A DNA stretch of 64,000 nucleotides from Lachnospiraceae bacterium (lineage in GTDB: Bacteria > Bacillota > Clostridia > Lachnospirales > Lachnospiraceae). Positions 41,760 through 49,896 of this stretch are shown piece after piece (position 1 is the first letter of the stretch; each line of letters begins with the position of its first letter). The notes under the pieces are model-generated. The model was given only the letters and a program-made list of their open reading frames with translations, did no database searches and was not told where the DNA came from. Both the position numbers and the translations under genes were made by a program. The stretch is taken from contig CABIXN010000002.1 in NCBI GenBank assembly GCA_902362715.1, positions 558,001 through 622,000 on the forward strand, read 5' to 3'.

Positions 41760-42377
41760 ATGGCAAATGGCTATTCCAAACAGATTCAGGAGCAGATAAA
41801 AGCAGCGGCGGAAGGAACTATTTTCATCAGTTCTGATTTTGCGGATATTGCCGATACGGAAACCATAAGACGGAACTTAAACCGGCTTACACAGGCAGGT
41901 ATGCTTCGCCGCATTTTGAAAGGTGTTTATGAAAAACCAAAATATAGCAAACTTCTGGATGAATATGTGGCGGCAGACCCGGAAGCGGTGGCGAACGCAT
42001 TGGCACGAAGTTATCACTGGACGATTGCCCCATGTGGGAATACAGCATTGAACCTGTTAGGTCTTTCAACACAGGTAACAGCAGTATGGTCCTATATCAG
42101 CGATGGTCCATATAAGACCTACGAGTGGAACTCTACAAAGCTGGAATTTAAGCACCGGACCAATAAGGAGATTACCGGATTGTCCTATATGACAAGTTTG
42201 GTTATACAGGCATTAAAAACGCTTGGCAAATCGAATGTTACGCCAGAAGTCATACAGATGCTTTCCGAAAAACTGACAGACAAGGATAAACAGGCTTGTT
42301 TGAAGGAAGCAACAGAGTCTACGGATTGGGTTTACGATACGATACGACAGATTTGTGGAGGTGAAAAGGTACAATGA
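41760..42377 (+). CDS. abiEi: AbiEi-type antitoxin (DUF6088-like)
   Basis: 205 residues from ATG 41760, seven bases after the AAGGAGGTGA site; GTG 41751 lies in that site. The N-terminal winged helix (GTIFISSDFADIADTETIRR, then NLNRLTQAGMLRRILKGVYE) binds DNA. The rest resembles the DUF6088/AbiEi C-terminal domain. Together with the next gene it forms a type IV toxin-antitoxin/abortive-infection pair. It likely represses its own promoter through the 28-bp repeats. Confidence 0.85.
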   Translation: MANGYSKQIQEQIKAAAEGTIFISSDFADIADTETIRRNLNRLTQAGMLRRILKGVYEKPKYSKLLDEYVAADPEAVANALARSYHWTIAPCGNTALNLLGLSTQVTAVWSYISDGPYKTYEWNSTKLEFKHRTNKEITGLSYMTSLVIQALKTLGKSNVTPEVIQMLSEKLTDKDKQACLKEATESTDWVYDTIRQICGGEKVQ

Positions 42378-43372
42378 GAAATATAGCAAGACTTTCAGAT
42401 AACGACCGCAGGGAGCTGTTCAGAAATACAGCAGATAAAATGGGACTGAATGATGCCATCGTAGAAAAAGACTTTTGGGTATGTTTTACGCTGGATTATT
42501 TATTTCACCGCTCACCATGGAAAGAGTCCATCACCTTTAAGGGAGGTACCAGCCTTTCAAAAGCCTTTCACCTGATCAGCCGGTTTTCAGAAGATATTGA
42601 TTTGATTCTGGACTGGCGTGTATTGGGATATGGCAAAGATGAACCATGGGAGAAACGTTCCAATACAAAACAGGATGCTTTTAACAAAGAAGCCAATGCG
42701 CGTGCGGAGGTATTTCTGTCCGAAACATTCTGCCCGGCAGTCAAAGCCGGCTTATCCCAGGAAATCGGTTGTGAAGCAAATGTCTACATAGATGAAAAGG
42801 ATAAACAGACGGTCATTTTCGCCTATCCGCACCTTTTTACAAATACGGCGACCTTACAGGTGATCCGTTTAGAGATTGGTGCGCTGGCAGCGTGGACTCC
42901 TGCAAAAACAGCGCAGATCGAACCTTACGCGGCAAAATATTATCCGAAGATTTTTGAGCAAAAAGAAACTGCAATCCTTACCGTTGCCCCGGAACGGACC
43001 TTCTGGGAAAAAGCCACAATCCTGCACCATGAAGCGAACAGACCGGAACATTTGGAAATGCCGCAGCGGTATTCCAGACATTATTATGATCTCTACCGCA
43101 TGGCTGCAACACCGGTTAAAGAAGCTGCTTTTTCCAGGCTTGACCTCCTGAAGAAAGTTGTAGATTTCAAAATGAAATTCTATCCCAGATCATGGGCGAA
43201 GTACCCGGAGGCTGTGCCGGGCACATTAAAATTACTCCCGCCGGAATATCGGTTTGCAGCATTGGAAGCGGACTATAACTCTATGCAGGATATGTTGTAT
43301 GGGGATGTTCCGACATTTGAGACAGTCATAGCAGCGGTCCAGGAACTGGAAAAAGAGATCAATACACTATAA
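42374..43372 (+). CDS. abiEii: AbiEii-type nucleotidyltransferase toxin
   Basis: 332 residues, ATG overlapping the antitoxin stop (ATGA). The nucleotidyltransferase motif FKGGTSLSKAFHLISRFSED-IDL holds the GG(S/T) and the Asp pair of the AbiEii/AbiGii fold. EKDFWVCFTLDYLF, and VAPERTFWEKATILHHEANR further on, are typical of the family. AbiEii toxins transfer nucleotides to tRNA and are bacteriostatic. On an ICE the pair can maintain the element and limit phage. Confidence 0.9.
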   Translation: MRNIARLSDNDRRELFRNTADKMGLNDAIVEKDFWVCFTLDYLFHRSPWKESITFKGGTSLSKAFHLISRFSEDIDLILDWRVLGYGKDEPWEKRSNTKQDAFNKEANARAEVFLSETFCPAVKAGLSQEIGCEANVYIDEKDKQTVIFAYPHLFTNTATLQVIRLEIGALAAWTPAKTAQIEPYAAKYYPKIFEQKETAILTVAPERTFWEKATILHHEANRPEHLEMPQRYSRHYYDLYRMAATPVKEAAFSRLDLLKKVVDFKMKFYPRSWAKYPEAVPGTLKLLPPEYRFAALEADYNSMQDMLYGDVPTFETVIAAVQELEKEINTL

Positions 43373-43455
43373 ACAATTACATATCCATTTATTTGCCGGC
43401 TATTCTAAGATGCTTTAGAATAGCCGGTTTCTTGTTTTCAAAGGAGGGATGCTAT

Positions 43456-43773
43456 ATTACGCAAAATGAAGTCAATGCCGTTTTTGACGAACAGGTGCGG
43501 CTCTGTGCTGATACCTTGAAACGGAAAACCAAAGAATACACCGGGGATGACCCGGACCGGCTGGGTGCATTTAAGGCAGCGGCAGCTTTACAGCACACAA
43601 CGCCCCAGCGTGCCCTTGCCGGTATGCTGGCAAAGCATATTGTTTCTCTATACGATATGTGCTTTGCCGAAGAAGTGGTTTATCCGATGGACACATGGGA
43701 CGAAAAGATCACAGACAGTCTTAACTATCTGTTCTTACTGAAAGCGATTGTAAAGGAGGGACATACCAATTAA
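43456..43773 (+). CDS. Nmad1/DUF1599-like nucleotide-metabolism protein, apparent ATT start
   Basis: About 105 residues (ITQNEVNAVFDEQVRLCADT...). KRKTKEYTGDDPDRLGAFKA, then LAGMLAKHIVSLYDMCF and ITDSLNYLFLLKAIV match the pattern of DUF1599 (nucleotide modification associated domain 1), a phage-linked family. AAAGGAGGG at 43439-43447 has no ATG, GTG or TTG in this frame at the right distance. The codon eight bases on is ATT (43456). Followed by thyX with a five-base overlap. Confidence 0.65.
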   Translation: MTQNEVNAVFDEQVRLCADTLKRKTKEYTGDDPDRLGAFKAAAALQHTTPQRALAGMLAKHIVSLYDMCFAEEVVYPMDTWDEKITDSLNYLFLLKAIVKEGHTN

Positions 43774-44536
43774 ACAGATTGAAGTAAAAATTTTGAACTG
43801 CCAGGCGGTAGCGGAAGCAGAAAAAAACATGGTCTTTGCGGCAAGGCTTACCCAGCAGGGACATAAGATTGCCTCAATGGACGACCTGATGGAGCTCTAC
43901 GAAAAATCATTCAGCGTTCAGACAGTAGCAGCTATGGGGGCGCTTCCCCATCCTACCATCCAGAAATTTGCGGTGATCACGGTAGCCATTGTCGGCGCCA
44001 GCAGGCGTTTTCTGGCGCAGATCACCCGCCACCAGAACGAAGTAAAATTTATGAGTGCATCGCTGCAGTACAGCAACTATACGGGACAGGCGGATTTCGC
44101 TGTCCCGTATTCTATTATGACGGCTTCGGCAGTGGTACGGGAACTGTACTTAAAAAGCTGTAATGAAAGCATGAAATGTTATGAAGCCCTGTGCACTGCC
44201 GGAAGCGGGCACGATGCGGCCGGCTATGCCACGCCCCAGGGATTGCGGAATGTACTGCTCATCAGCGCCACCCCTTATCAGTGGAAACATATCATCAGCC
44301 AGCGGGTATGCCGGAGAAATACAGATGAAACAAGGATCGTGCTGCTAAAGGTCTGGAAAGAACTTTATGAACTAAGCCCTACTTTGTTTGCCCCATCACT
44401 GACCGGGCCTTTTTGTCAGATGGATCGATGTCTGGAAGGGAAAATGACCTGCGGACGAAAACTGCAGGCAAATATGACGCCAGAGGATATTTTGGAAAAA
44501 GATTATCCTGCTCTTTGGGAAGGAGACTGCCGATGA
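43769..44536 (+). CDS. thyX: FAD-dependent thymidylate synthase ThyX, apparent ATT start
   Basis: The alignable N-terminus IKQIEVKILNCQAVAEAEKN begins at ATT 43769, nine bases after TAAAGGAGGG. The first ordinary start is TTG 43793, which lacks a site and would remove the first beta strand. From ATT the protein has 255 residues. The ThyX motif is a variant: RHQNEVKFMSASLQY replaces the usual RHRxxSxNExSxRY. The later QWKHIISQRVCRRNTDETR fits ThyX. The enzyme makes dTMP from dUMP with FAD and methylene-folate. Overlaps dut by four bases. Confidence 0.85.
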   Translation: MKQIEVKILNCQAVAEAEKNMVFAARLTQQGHKIASMDDLMELYEKSFSVQTVAAMGALPHPTIQKFAVITVAIVGASRRFLAQITRHQNEVKFMSASLQYSNYTGQADFAVPYSIMTASAVVRELYLKSCNESMKCYEALCTAGSGHDAAGYATPQGLRNVLLISATPYQWKHIISQRVCRRNTDETRIVLLKVWKELYELSPTLFAPSLTGPFCQMDRCLEGKMTCGRKLQANMTPEDILEKDYPALWEGDCR

Positions 44537-44946
44537 AAATAAAACTGATCGACTTTGGCGTACCGGAGCACCAGCGTCCTTACCGTCCGCATGGCAATGA
44601 TGCCGGAGCGGATGTTTATCTGCCCTATGACTGTACCTTACAGCCCGGAGAAATCGCCAAAATTCCTTTGGGTTTTGGACTGGAAATACCGGATGGATAT
44701 GCGGGATATATCTTTCCCCGTACCAGCATGGCGGTAAAAGGTCTGGTCTGTGCACTGCCGCCTGTGGATTCCGGCTACCGTGGAGAGATCCATGCGATCA
44801 TCAGCAATGTAAGCAATCAGGCGCAGTCTCTTTTTAAGGGAGCCCGTATCGGGCAGCTTGTGATCACGCCGATCGTCATTGCGGATTTTGTAACCGATCT
44901 GGGAACAGAACGAGGAACCGGCAGCTTTGGCAGTACCGGCGAATAG
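44533..44946 (+). CDS. dut: Deoxyuridine 5-prime-triphosphatase (dUTPase)
   Basis: 137 residues from ATG 44533 (AAGGAGA). The frame is open farther upstream, but that part lies inside thyX. All five trimeric dUTPase motifs are present: NDAGADVYLP, PRTSMAVKG, PPVDSGYRGEIH, GARIGQLVI and RGTGSFGSTG. It hydrolyses dUTP to dUMP, the ThyX substrate, and keeps uracil out of DNA. A weak hairpin terminator follows. Confidence 0.93.
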   Translation: MKIKLIDFGVPEHQRPYRPHGNDAGADVYLPYDCTLQPGEIAKIPLGFGLEIPDGYAGYIFPRTSMAVKGLVCALPPVDSGYRGEIHAIISNVSNQAQSLFKGARIGQLVITPIVIADFVTDLGTERGTGSFGSTGE

Positions 44947-44953
44947 AAAAAGG

Positions 44954-44974
44954 CTGTTTGGAGAACAGTTTTTG
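44954..44974 (+). terminator. Weak terminator after dut
   Basis: CTGTT/AACAG (44954-44958/44964-44968) with a five-base loop and TTTTTG. The stem is short, so confidence is low. Confidence 0.4.
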
Positions 44975-45037
44975 AATACTTATCGGTATAGGGAGCGGAC
45001 ATTTCGAGAACATTATAAAATATAATAAAGAAAGTCA

Positions 45038-45068
45038 CGAAAAAAGCGGCCATTACCGTGACCGCTTA
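45038..45068 (-). terminator. Terminator of the XRE regulator gene
   Basis: On the minus strand AAGCGGTC pairs with GGCCGCTT (8 bp with one G-T) and is followed by TTTTTC. The stem begins at the stop codon of the regulator gene. Confidence 0.7.
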
Positions 45069-45380
45069 CTTTCTGCTATTGAGTTCTTTCATAATACCGA
45101 GGATATATTGCATGGATTGAGGATCAAGCTGTCTTGCCTCTGCAATGAATTCCTTTAAGGTTTCCGGGTAGGTATTTCCTTCATCAAAGAATTCCTGCGG
45201 TGTCACACCCAGATATTCGCAGATGTAGAAAAAAGACTGCATAGCGGGAAGTGACTTTTTATTCTCAATATTATTGATGTAGTTGTTTGCCTGACCTAAC
45301 GATAAAGACATATCGCGTGCGGAAACTCCTTTTTGTGTCCGCAGCTTCGCTAATCGTTCCGGGACAAAATCTTCATACAT
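45066..45380 (-). CDS. XRE-family helix-turn-helix regulator
   Basis: 104 residues from ATG 45380, with GGGAGGTG upstream; the GTG at 45389 lies in that site. RLAKLRTQKGVSARDMSLSL, then GQANNYINNIENKKSLPAMQ form the helix-turn-helix. The C-terminus (LKEFIAEARQLDPQSMQYIL) is a dimerisation helix. It is the only minus-strand gene in the ICE part of the window apart from the integrase stub, and is divergent from the SLOG gene. A likely regulator of ICE functions; its target is not known. Confidence 0.85.
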   Translation of the reverse strand: MYEDFVPERLAKLRTQKGVSARDMSLSLGQANNYINNIENKKSLPAMQSFFYICEYLGVTPQEFFDEGNTYPETLKEFIAEARQLDPQSMQYILGIMKELNSRK

Positions 45381-45458
45381 CGCCTTCACCTCCCATTCTG
45401 TAATAGATTGTACCTCACGCCCCCTTTATTATCCGCAAAAGGAAAAAGGGTATTATCG

Positions 45459-45487
45459 TTGACTTGCTAAATTAAATCTATTACTAT
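45459..45487 (+). promoter_or_regulatory. Promoter for the SLOG gene and downstream run
   Basis: TTGACT (45459-45464) and TACTAT (45482-45487), 17-base spacer, pointing away from the XRE gene. An XRE operator may overlap; none was identified with certainty. Confidence 0.7.
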
Positions 45488-45530
45488 ATGAAAAGTGAAG
45501 AATTTTACCTATCAGATGGAGGGATGACCG

Positions 45531-46040
45531 ATGAAAGGAAAAACTTGCTGTGTTACCGGACACAGGGATTTACCGCAGAATGAGATCAACAAAATAAAAA
45601 CAGCCTTGGCACATGAGATCGATGCTGCTGTTACAGATGGGTTCACCTGTTTTATGAGCGGTTTTGCAGATGGCGTAGACCAGTATTTTGTGGAGCTGGT
45701 GCTGGAAAGAAAGCAGACCACCCCGGCACTGGAGCTGATCGCAGTGATCCCTTACCGCAAGCGTCTGGACAGCCTAAATAAGAAAACAAGAACCCGTGAA
45801 CTGCTGGAGGCTTGTGCGGATGTTGTTGTGATACAGGAAAAATATCTCCCAAGCGTCTACTCCCACAGAAATCGTTATATGGTGGAACACTCCGACCGAG
45901 TGATCGCTGTATATGACGGACGGGAAACCGGAGGTACAGCAAAGACGATCCGCTTTACCCATCGGATGAAGAAGGAACTGCGGGAAATCCCAGTTGGAGA
46001 AATCGTCCTGCCGGATCACTTGAAACCAAAAACAAAATAG
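45531..46040 (+). CDS. SLOG/DUF1273 (YpsA-like) family protein
   Basis: 169 residues, ATG 45531 after GGAGGGATG. It opens KGKTCCVTGHRDLPQNEINK and contains FMSGFADGVDQYFVELVL and VYSHRNRYMVEHSDRVIAVY-DGRETGGT, the Rossmann-like nucleotide-binding pattern of the DUF1273/SLOG families. Members are proposed to bind nucleotide-derived ligands and are common on ICEs and in defence contexts. A hairpin terminator follows at 46054. Confidence 0.8.
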   Translation: MKGKTCCVTGHRDLPQNEINKIKTALAHEIDAAVTDGFTCFMSGFADGVDQYFVELVLERKQTTPALELIAVIPYRKRLDSLNKKTRTRELLEACADVVVIQEKYLPSVYSHRNRYMVEHSDRVIAVYDGRETGGTAKTIRFTHRMKKELREIPVGEIVLPDHLKPKTK

Positions 46041-46053
46041 ATACCTGTTGATG

Positions 46054-46079
46054 CGCTCACTTTGAAGTGGGCGTTTTTC
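46054..46079 (+). terminator. Terminator after the SLOG gene
   Basis: CGCTCACTT (46054-46062) pairs with AAGTGGGCG (46065-46073; one G-T pair, innermost bases in the loop), followed by TTTTTCTTT. Confidence 0.7.
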
Positions 46080-46105
46080 TTTACCCATTTTTAGGAGGAA
46101 TGCTT

Positions 46106-46231
46106 ATGTGGAACCTGATTTCACATTTCCTTACCTTTGCCGGAGGAATGGCTTCCGGCGTTATGTTGATGTGTCTTATGCAAACCGGAAAACTTGCGGA
46201 TAAAGAATTTGAAACTATGAAGGAGGAATAA
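46106..46231 (+). CDS. DUF3789-like small membrane protein
   Basis: 41 residues from ATG 46106 after TTAGGAGGAATGCTT. Layout: hydrophobic FLTFAGGMASGVMLMCLMQ followed by TGKLADKEFETMKEE. This short helix-plus-charged-tail form fits the DUF3789 family, single-pass proteins of unknown role in clostridial ICEs and phages. Its last codons contain the ribosome binding site of topB. Confidence 0.7.
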   Translation: MWNLISHFLTFAGGMASGVMLMCLMQTGKLADKEFETMKEE

Positions 46232-46234
46232 AAA

Positions 46235-48343
46235 TTGAAACTTGTGATTGCAGAAAAGCCCTCTGTTGCTATGTCACTGGCAGCAGTATTAGGCGCAACG
46301 GAAAGAAAAGACGGTTATCTCGAGGGTTCCGGCTATCTGGTGAGCTGGTGCGTGGGACATCTTTTGGAACTGGCACAGCCGGAGGCTTACAAAGAACAGT
46401 ACGCCAAATGGCGGTATGAGGATCTTCCGATCCTACCGGAAAACTGGAAATATGAAGTGCCAAAGGATAAGAAAACGCAGCTTGCCCTTTTGTGCCGATT
46501 GATGAAGGACAAACGGGTGGATTCCGTGGTATGCGCTACGGATGCCGGACGAGAAGGAGAACTGATCTTCCGTCTGGTCTATGAATATGCCGGATGTAAA
46601 AAGCCTATGGAGCGCCTTTGGATTTCCAGTATGGAGGATGCGGCGATCCGTGAGGGCTTTGACCATCTCCACCCCGGCAGTGATTACGATAAGCTCTATG
46701 ATGCGGCGGTCTGCCGGGCAGGAGCCGACTGGCTGATCGGGATCAATGCCACCCGGCTTTTTTCTGTCCTGTATGGTGTCACCCTAAATGTCGGCCGTGT
46801 TATGTCACCGACACTGGCACTTTTGGTACAGCGTGAGTCGGATATTGAATCCTTCATCAGTAAGCCTTTTTATGTGCCGGAAATCACCTGCGGAGGTTTT
46901 ACTGCTTCCGGCGAAAAAATGACGGAACGATCCGAGGCTGAAAAAATCCGTATGGACTGTGACCACAACTCCGCTTTTGTGCGTTCTGTGGAAAAGCAGG
47001 TAAAAACTATACAGCCTCCCCGCCTTTATGACCTTACAACTCTGCAAAGGGAATGTAACCGTATTTATGGCTATACGGCTCAACAGACCCTTGATTATGT
47101 GCAATCTCTCTATGAAAAGAAGCTGGCAACCTATCCGAGAACGGACAGCCAGTATTTGACGAAGGACATGCAGGCAACCGCCGCTTCCCTGATCCTGTGG
47201 CTGCGTGACAATATGATCTTTGGAAAAGGCTACGCCGGAGAGCCGGACATTGACCGGGTAACAGATGACAGCAAAGTGACTGACCACCATGCCATTATCC
47301 CAACTGTGGAAATCGCACGGACAGACCTGTCAGAGCTTCCTTCCGGGGAGCGGGATGTGCTTACCCTGCTTGCCGTCAGACTGCTTTGTGCCACAACGCA
47401 GGTACACCGATTTGAAGCGGTCACCGCTATATTGGACTGCCAGGGATATACTTTTACGGCAAAAGGAAAGACTATTTTACAGTCCGGCTGGAAAGAGGTG
47501 GAACGGATTCACCGTATGAGTATCAGGCAGAGTGAAACGGAACACAAAGAAAATGAAGCTGTCGCTCTCCCTGTGCTGCAGGAAGGACAGACTTTTGAAG
47601 CTGTATCAGCAAGTCTCCGTGAAGGGAAAACTTCACCGCCGAAACACTATACGGAGGACACACTGCTGTCCGCTATGGAGACTGCCGGTGCGGAAGATAT
47701 GCCGGAAGATGCCGAGCGTAAAGGATTGGGTACTCCGGCTACCCGTGCGGCAACACTGGAAAAGCTGGTTTCTGCCGGATTTGTACAGCGAAAGAAAAAG
47801 CAGCTCATTCCTACGGAAAAAGGAAAGAACCTGATCGCAGTCCTGCCGGACAATATCAAATCTCCCATCTTAACTGCAGAATGGGAATCCATGCTGAAAC
47901 AAGTGGAACATGGCGAACTGTCGGCAACATCTTTTATGGATCAGATTGCAGATATGAGCCGGACGCTGGTAAAAGAACATACTACCCCGGAAGAACGTTT
48001 TGCGGATCTGTTTCCTTCTTCCAAAGGAACTGCACACGAAGCCGTGGGGGTATGTCCCCGCTGCGGTGCCCCGGTATTTGAAGGAAAGAAAGGTTTTTTC
48101 TGCGGCAACAGGGAATGTTCTTTTGCTCTTTGGAAAGATAACCGTTTCTTTTCCAGCAAGAAAAAATCTATCACAAAGTCTGTGGCAGCGGCTCTTTTGA
48201 AAGAGGGCCGCATTTCTATGTCCGGGCTTTACAGTGAAAAAACAGGAAGGACCTATGATGCGGAAGTGATCCTGGATGATACCGGCGGTAAATATGTGAA
48301 TTTCAAGCTGGAATTTCCCGTAAAGAAAGGCAGGCGCAAATGA
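46235..48343 (+). CDS. topB: DNA topoisomerase III (type IA)
   Basis: 702 residues from TTG 46235 behind AAGGAGGAA. Toprim N-terminus (KLVIAEKPSVAMSLAAVLGA; ATDAGREGELIFRLVYEY), catalytic Tyr300 in TYPRTDSQYL, and a C-terminal zinc ribbon (CPRCGAPVFEGKKGFFCGN; ECSFALW). ICE-borne TopB relaxes or decatenates single-stranded DNA during transfer. The length is typical of ICE TopB. The next gene overlaps its stop. Confidence 0.95.
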   Translation: MKLVIAEKPSVAMSLAAVLGATERKDGYLEGSGYLVSWCVGHLLELAQPEAYKEQYAKWRYEDLPILPENWKYEVPKDKKTQLALLCRLMKDKRVDSVVCATDAGREGELIFRLVYEYAGCKKPMERLWISSMEDAAIREGFDHLHPGSDYDKLYDAAVCRAGADWLIGINATRLFSVLYGVTLNVGRVMSPTLALLVQRESDIESFISKPFYVPEITCGGFTASGEKMTERSEAEKIRMDCDHNSAFVRSVEKQVKTIQPPRLYDLTTLQRECNRIYGYTAQQTLDYVQSLYEKKLATYPRTDSQYLTKDMQATAASLILWLRDNMIFGKGYAGEPDIDRVTDDSKVTDHHAIIPTVEIARTDLSELPSGERDVLTLLAVRLLCATTQVHRFEAVTAILDCQGYTFTAKGKTILQSGWKEVERIHRMSIRQSETEHKENEAVALPVLQEGQTFEAVSASLREGKTSPPKHYTEDTLLSAMETAGAEDMPEDAERKGLGTPATRAATLEKLVSAGFVQRKKKQLIPTEKGKNLIAVLPDNIKSPILTAEWESMLKQVEHGELSATSFMDQIADMSRTLVKEHTTPEERFADLFPSSKGTAHEAVGVCPRCGAPVFEGKKGFFCGNRECSFALWKDNRFFSSKKKSITKSVAAALLKEGRISMSGLYSEKTGRTYDAEVILDDTGGKYVNFKLEFPVKKGRRK

Positions 48344-48723
48344 TTGATCGAAAAACCTTTGAATATGGAGGTTATCACTTCACGCCCATACGAAAATTTT
48401 ACAAAAAAGAAGGCGACTTTTTCGCCATATCGAAACGGCTGGCAAGTGACCCCAACTTAGGGCTGTGTACCTATCAGGAGCGGCAAAAGGTACCCTTTGA
48501 TTATAGAGGGTTTTATGCTGTTTCAACTGACAAAGAATGTGATATTTTCCGCTGCGAAGAAAATGGCTTGTTGTATGTACCGGGAAAAAACGAACTTTTT
48601 ATTTACCATGAACCAAAACAGAAAAAGCGGAACTCTATCGCCGATGCCCTTTCACAGTCCAGGAATGTTACTGATGCAACCGGAATTTCCGGCGGCAGAC
48701 AAAGCAGTGACCCGGAAAGGTAG
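48340..48723 (+). CDS. Conserved ICE protein of unknown function
   Basis: 127 residues, ATG overlapping the topB stop. The N-terminal domain (FEYGGYHFTPIRKFYKKEGD; YRGFYAVSTDKECDIFRCEE; LLYVPGKNELFIY) is compact and beta-rich and is not identified. The tail is disordered, and residues 97-108 (RNSIADALSQSR) match the motif shared by eight ICE proteins. Confidence 0.6.
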   Translation: MIDRKTFEYGGYHFTPIRKFYKKEGDFFAISKRLASDPNLGLCTYQERQKVPFDYRGFYAVSTDKECDIFRCEENGLLYVPGKNELFIYHEPKQKKRNSIADALSQSRNVTDATGISGGRQSSDPER

Positions 48724-48728
48724 GCATT

Positions 48729-49097
48729 ATGGCAGAGAGGGAATTAAAACGCTCGGAGCAGTCTGCAATCCGAAAGCTGGTTACAGAGCTTTGCGCCAAC
48801 TATGACTCTCAGGATAAGATCTGCCTTCCCCTGGACAGCCCTTGCTACATGCTGAATAAATGGTGGACCGGTGCTTATTGCCGGTACTTTGAAAAAGCGG
48901 TGTTGCCGGTGGATGCAGCACTGGAATCAGCCATTACCGGCGGGGACACCTCCATGAGACAGAAAATATGCTCTGTGTGTGGAAAATCATATCTTCCTAT
49001 AACCAGCCAGGCATATTGCTCCGATGCCTGCCGGGTCTATGCAAGACGGAAATCCGAGCGGAAACGCAAACGCCGGCAGCGGCAAAACCAACCATGA
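48729..49097 (+). CDS. Cysteine-rich (VLP-type) zinc-binding protein
   Basis: 122 residues. The N-terminal half (LKRSEQSAIRKLVTELCANY, then CLPLDSPCYMLNKWWTGAYC-RYFEKAVLPVD) is the cysteine-rich VLP-like domain. The C-terminal part ICSVCGKSYLPITSQAYCSD-AC is a CxxC...C...C zinc finger followed by a highly basic tail (RRKSERKRKRRQRQ). Likely nucleic-acid binding. Found in the same place in other Tn1549-like ICEs. Confidence 0.72.
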   Translation: MAERELKRSEQSAIRKLVTELCANYDSQDKICLPLDSPCYMLNKWWTGAYCRYFEKAVLPVDAALESAITGGDTSMRQKICSVCGKSYLPITSQAYCSDACRVYARRKSERKRKRRQRQNQP

Positions 49098-49099
49098 TA

Positions 49100-49212
49100 T
49101 GTCCGCAACTTAGCCCCAAAAGTCCTTGATTTTCAATGGCTATTCGCATCTGTTTTTAAGGGAGCTGTATAAGAATACTCCGGTGCTTTGAAATGAGGTT
49201 AAGTTGCGGACA
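49100..49212. repeat. 113-bp segment bounded by perfect 13-bp inverted repeats
   Basis: TGTCCGCAACTTA (49100-49112) and TAAGTTGCGGACA (49200-49212) are perfect inverted ends. The 87 bases between hold no gene. It fills most of the gap between two ICE genes. Possibilities are a MITE-like insertion or a long-range mRNA hairpin; no target-site duplication is obvious. Confidence 0.5.
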
Positions 49213-49250
49213 AAACTTATATTTTAACAAAAACGATAGGAGGCGATTTT

Positions 49251-49883
49251 TTGAATATCAACACGATTACTGCAGAGGATCTTCGCCGTATGCCGGATAA
49301 GGAAGGACTGATTTTACAGGGCTGCGGCGGAGATCTGACAGAATGGGTGGACGGGATCAACGAAATGCTGACAAATGCAGGCATATTGAAAGATGGCAGC
49401 CAGTTTGAAAATGTGTTTGCTTTTCAGCACGGAGAACTGACCTGTCTGCTTTACCCTTTTGATGATGTGAAACTGGATATAGGGAAACTTGCCCTGTGGC
49501 GTTTACAGACCCATGAAGTCTATGGCGGCACATGGCTGTCGGACTTTGTGCCGAATTATTTAGGCGGATTTATAGAAACACCGGAACCATTGGCAGATAA
49601 ACCGGACTGCCCTCTGATCGGAGCAGATGGGAACATTTTTAATCTGCTTGGTATTGCTTCCCGTACTTTGCGGGAGCATGGTCTAAAAGAACAGGCAAAA
49701 GAAATGTCTGACCGGGTATTTGCTTCCGGCAGTTATGGAGAAGCGCTCTGTATCATTGGCGAATATGTCAACATCACAGATTCCGAACCGGAGCATAAGA
49801 ATTCTCTCCGTCAGCAGCTAAAGGCAACAAAACCGGCAGACCCAGTAAAAAAGCAACAAACTTCCAAACAGCAGGAACGATAA
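49251..49883 (+). CDS. Conserved ICE accessory protein
   Basis: 210 residues, TTG 49251 after ATAGGAGGCG. Soluble, acidic (MPDKEGLILQGCGGDLTEWV; VFAFQHGELTCLLYPFDDVK; LWRLQTHEVYGGTWLSDFVP). No named domain is recognised. The C-terminal Lys/Gln-rich tail holds KNSLRQQLKATK (residues 183-194), matching the shared motif. Confidence 0.62.
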   Translation: MNINTITAEDLRRMPDKEGLILQGCGGDLTEWVDGINEMLTNAGILKDGSQFENVFAFQHGELTCLLYPFDDVKLDIGKLALWRLQTHEVYGGTWLSDFVPNYLGGFIETPEPLADKPDCPLIGADGNIFNLLGIASRTLREHGLKEQAKEMSDRVFASGSYGEALCIIGEYVNITDSEPEHKNSLRQQLKATKPADPVKKQQTSKQQER

Positions 49884-49896
49884 GGAGGGATGCGAA

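Noticed and set aside
45531-46040. SLOG protein as proof of an anti-phage defence system
   Set aside because: No effector or partner gene of known SLOG-based defence systems is adjacent; only the family call is supported.
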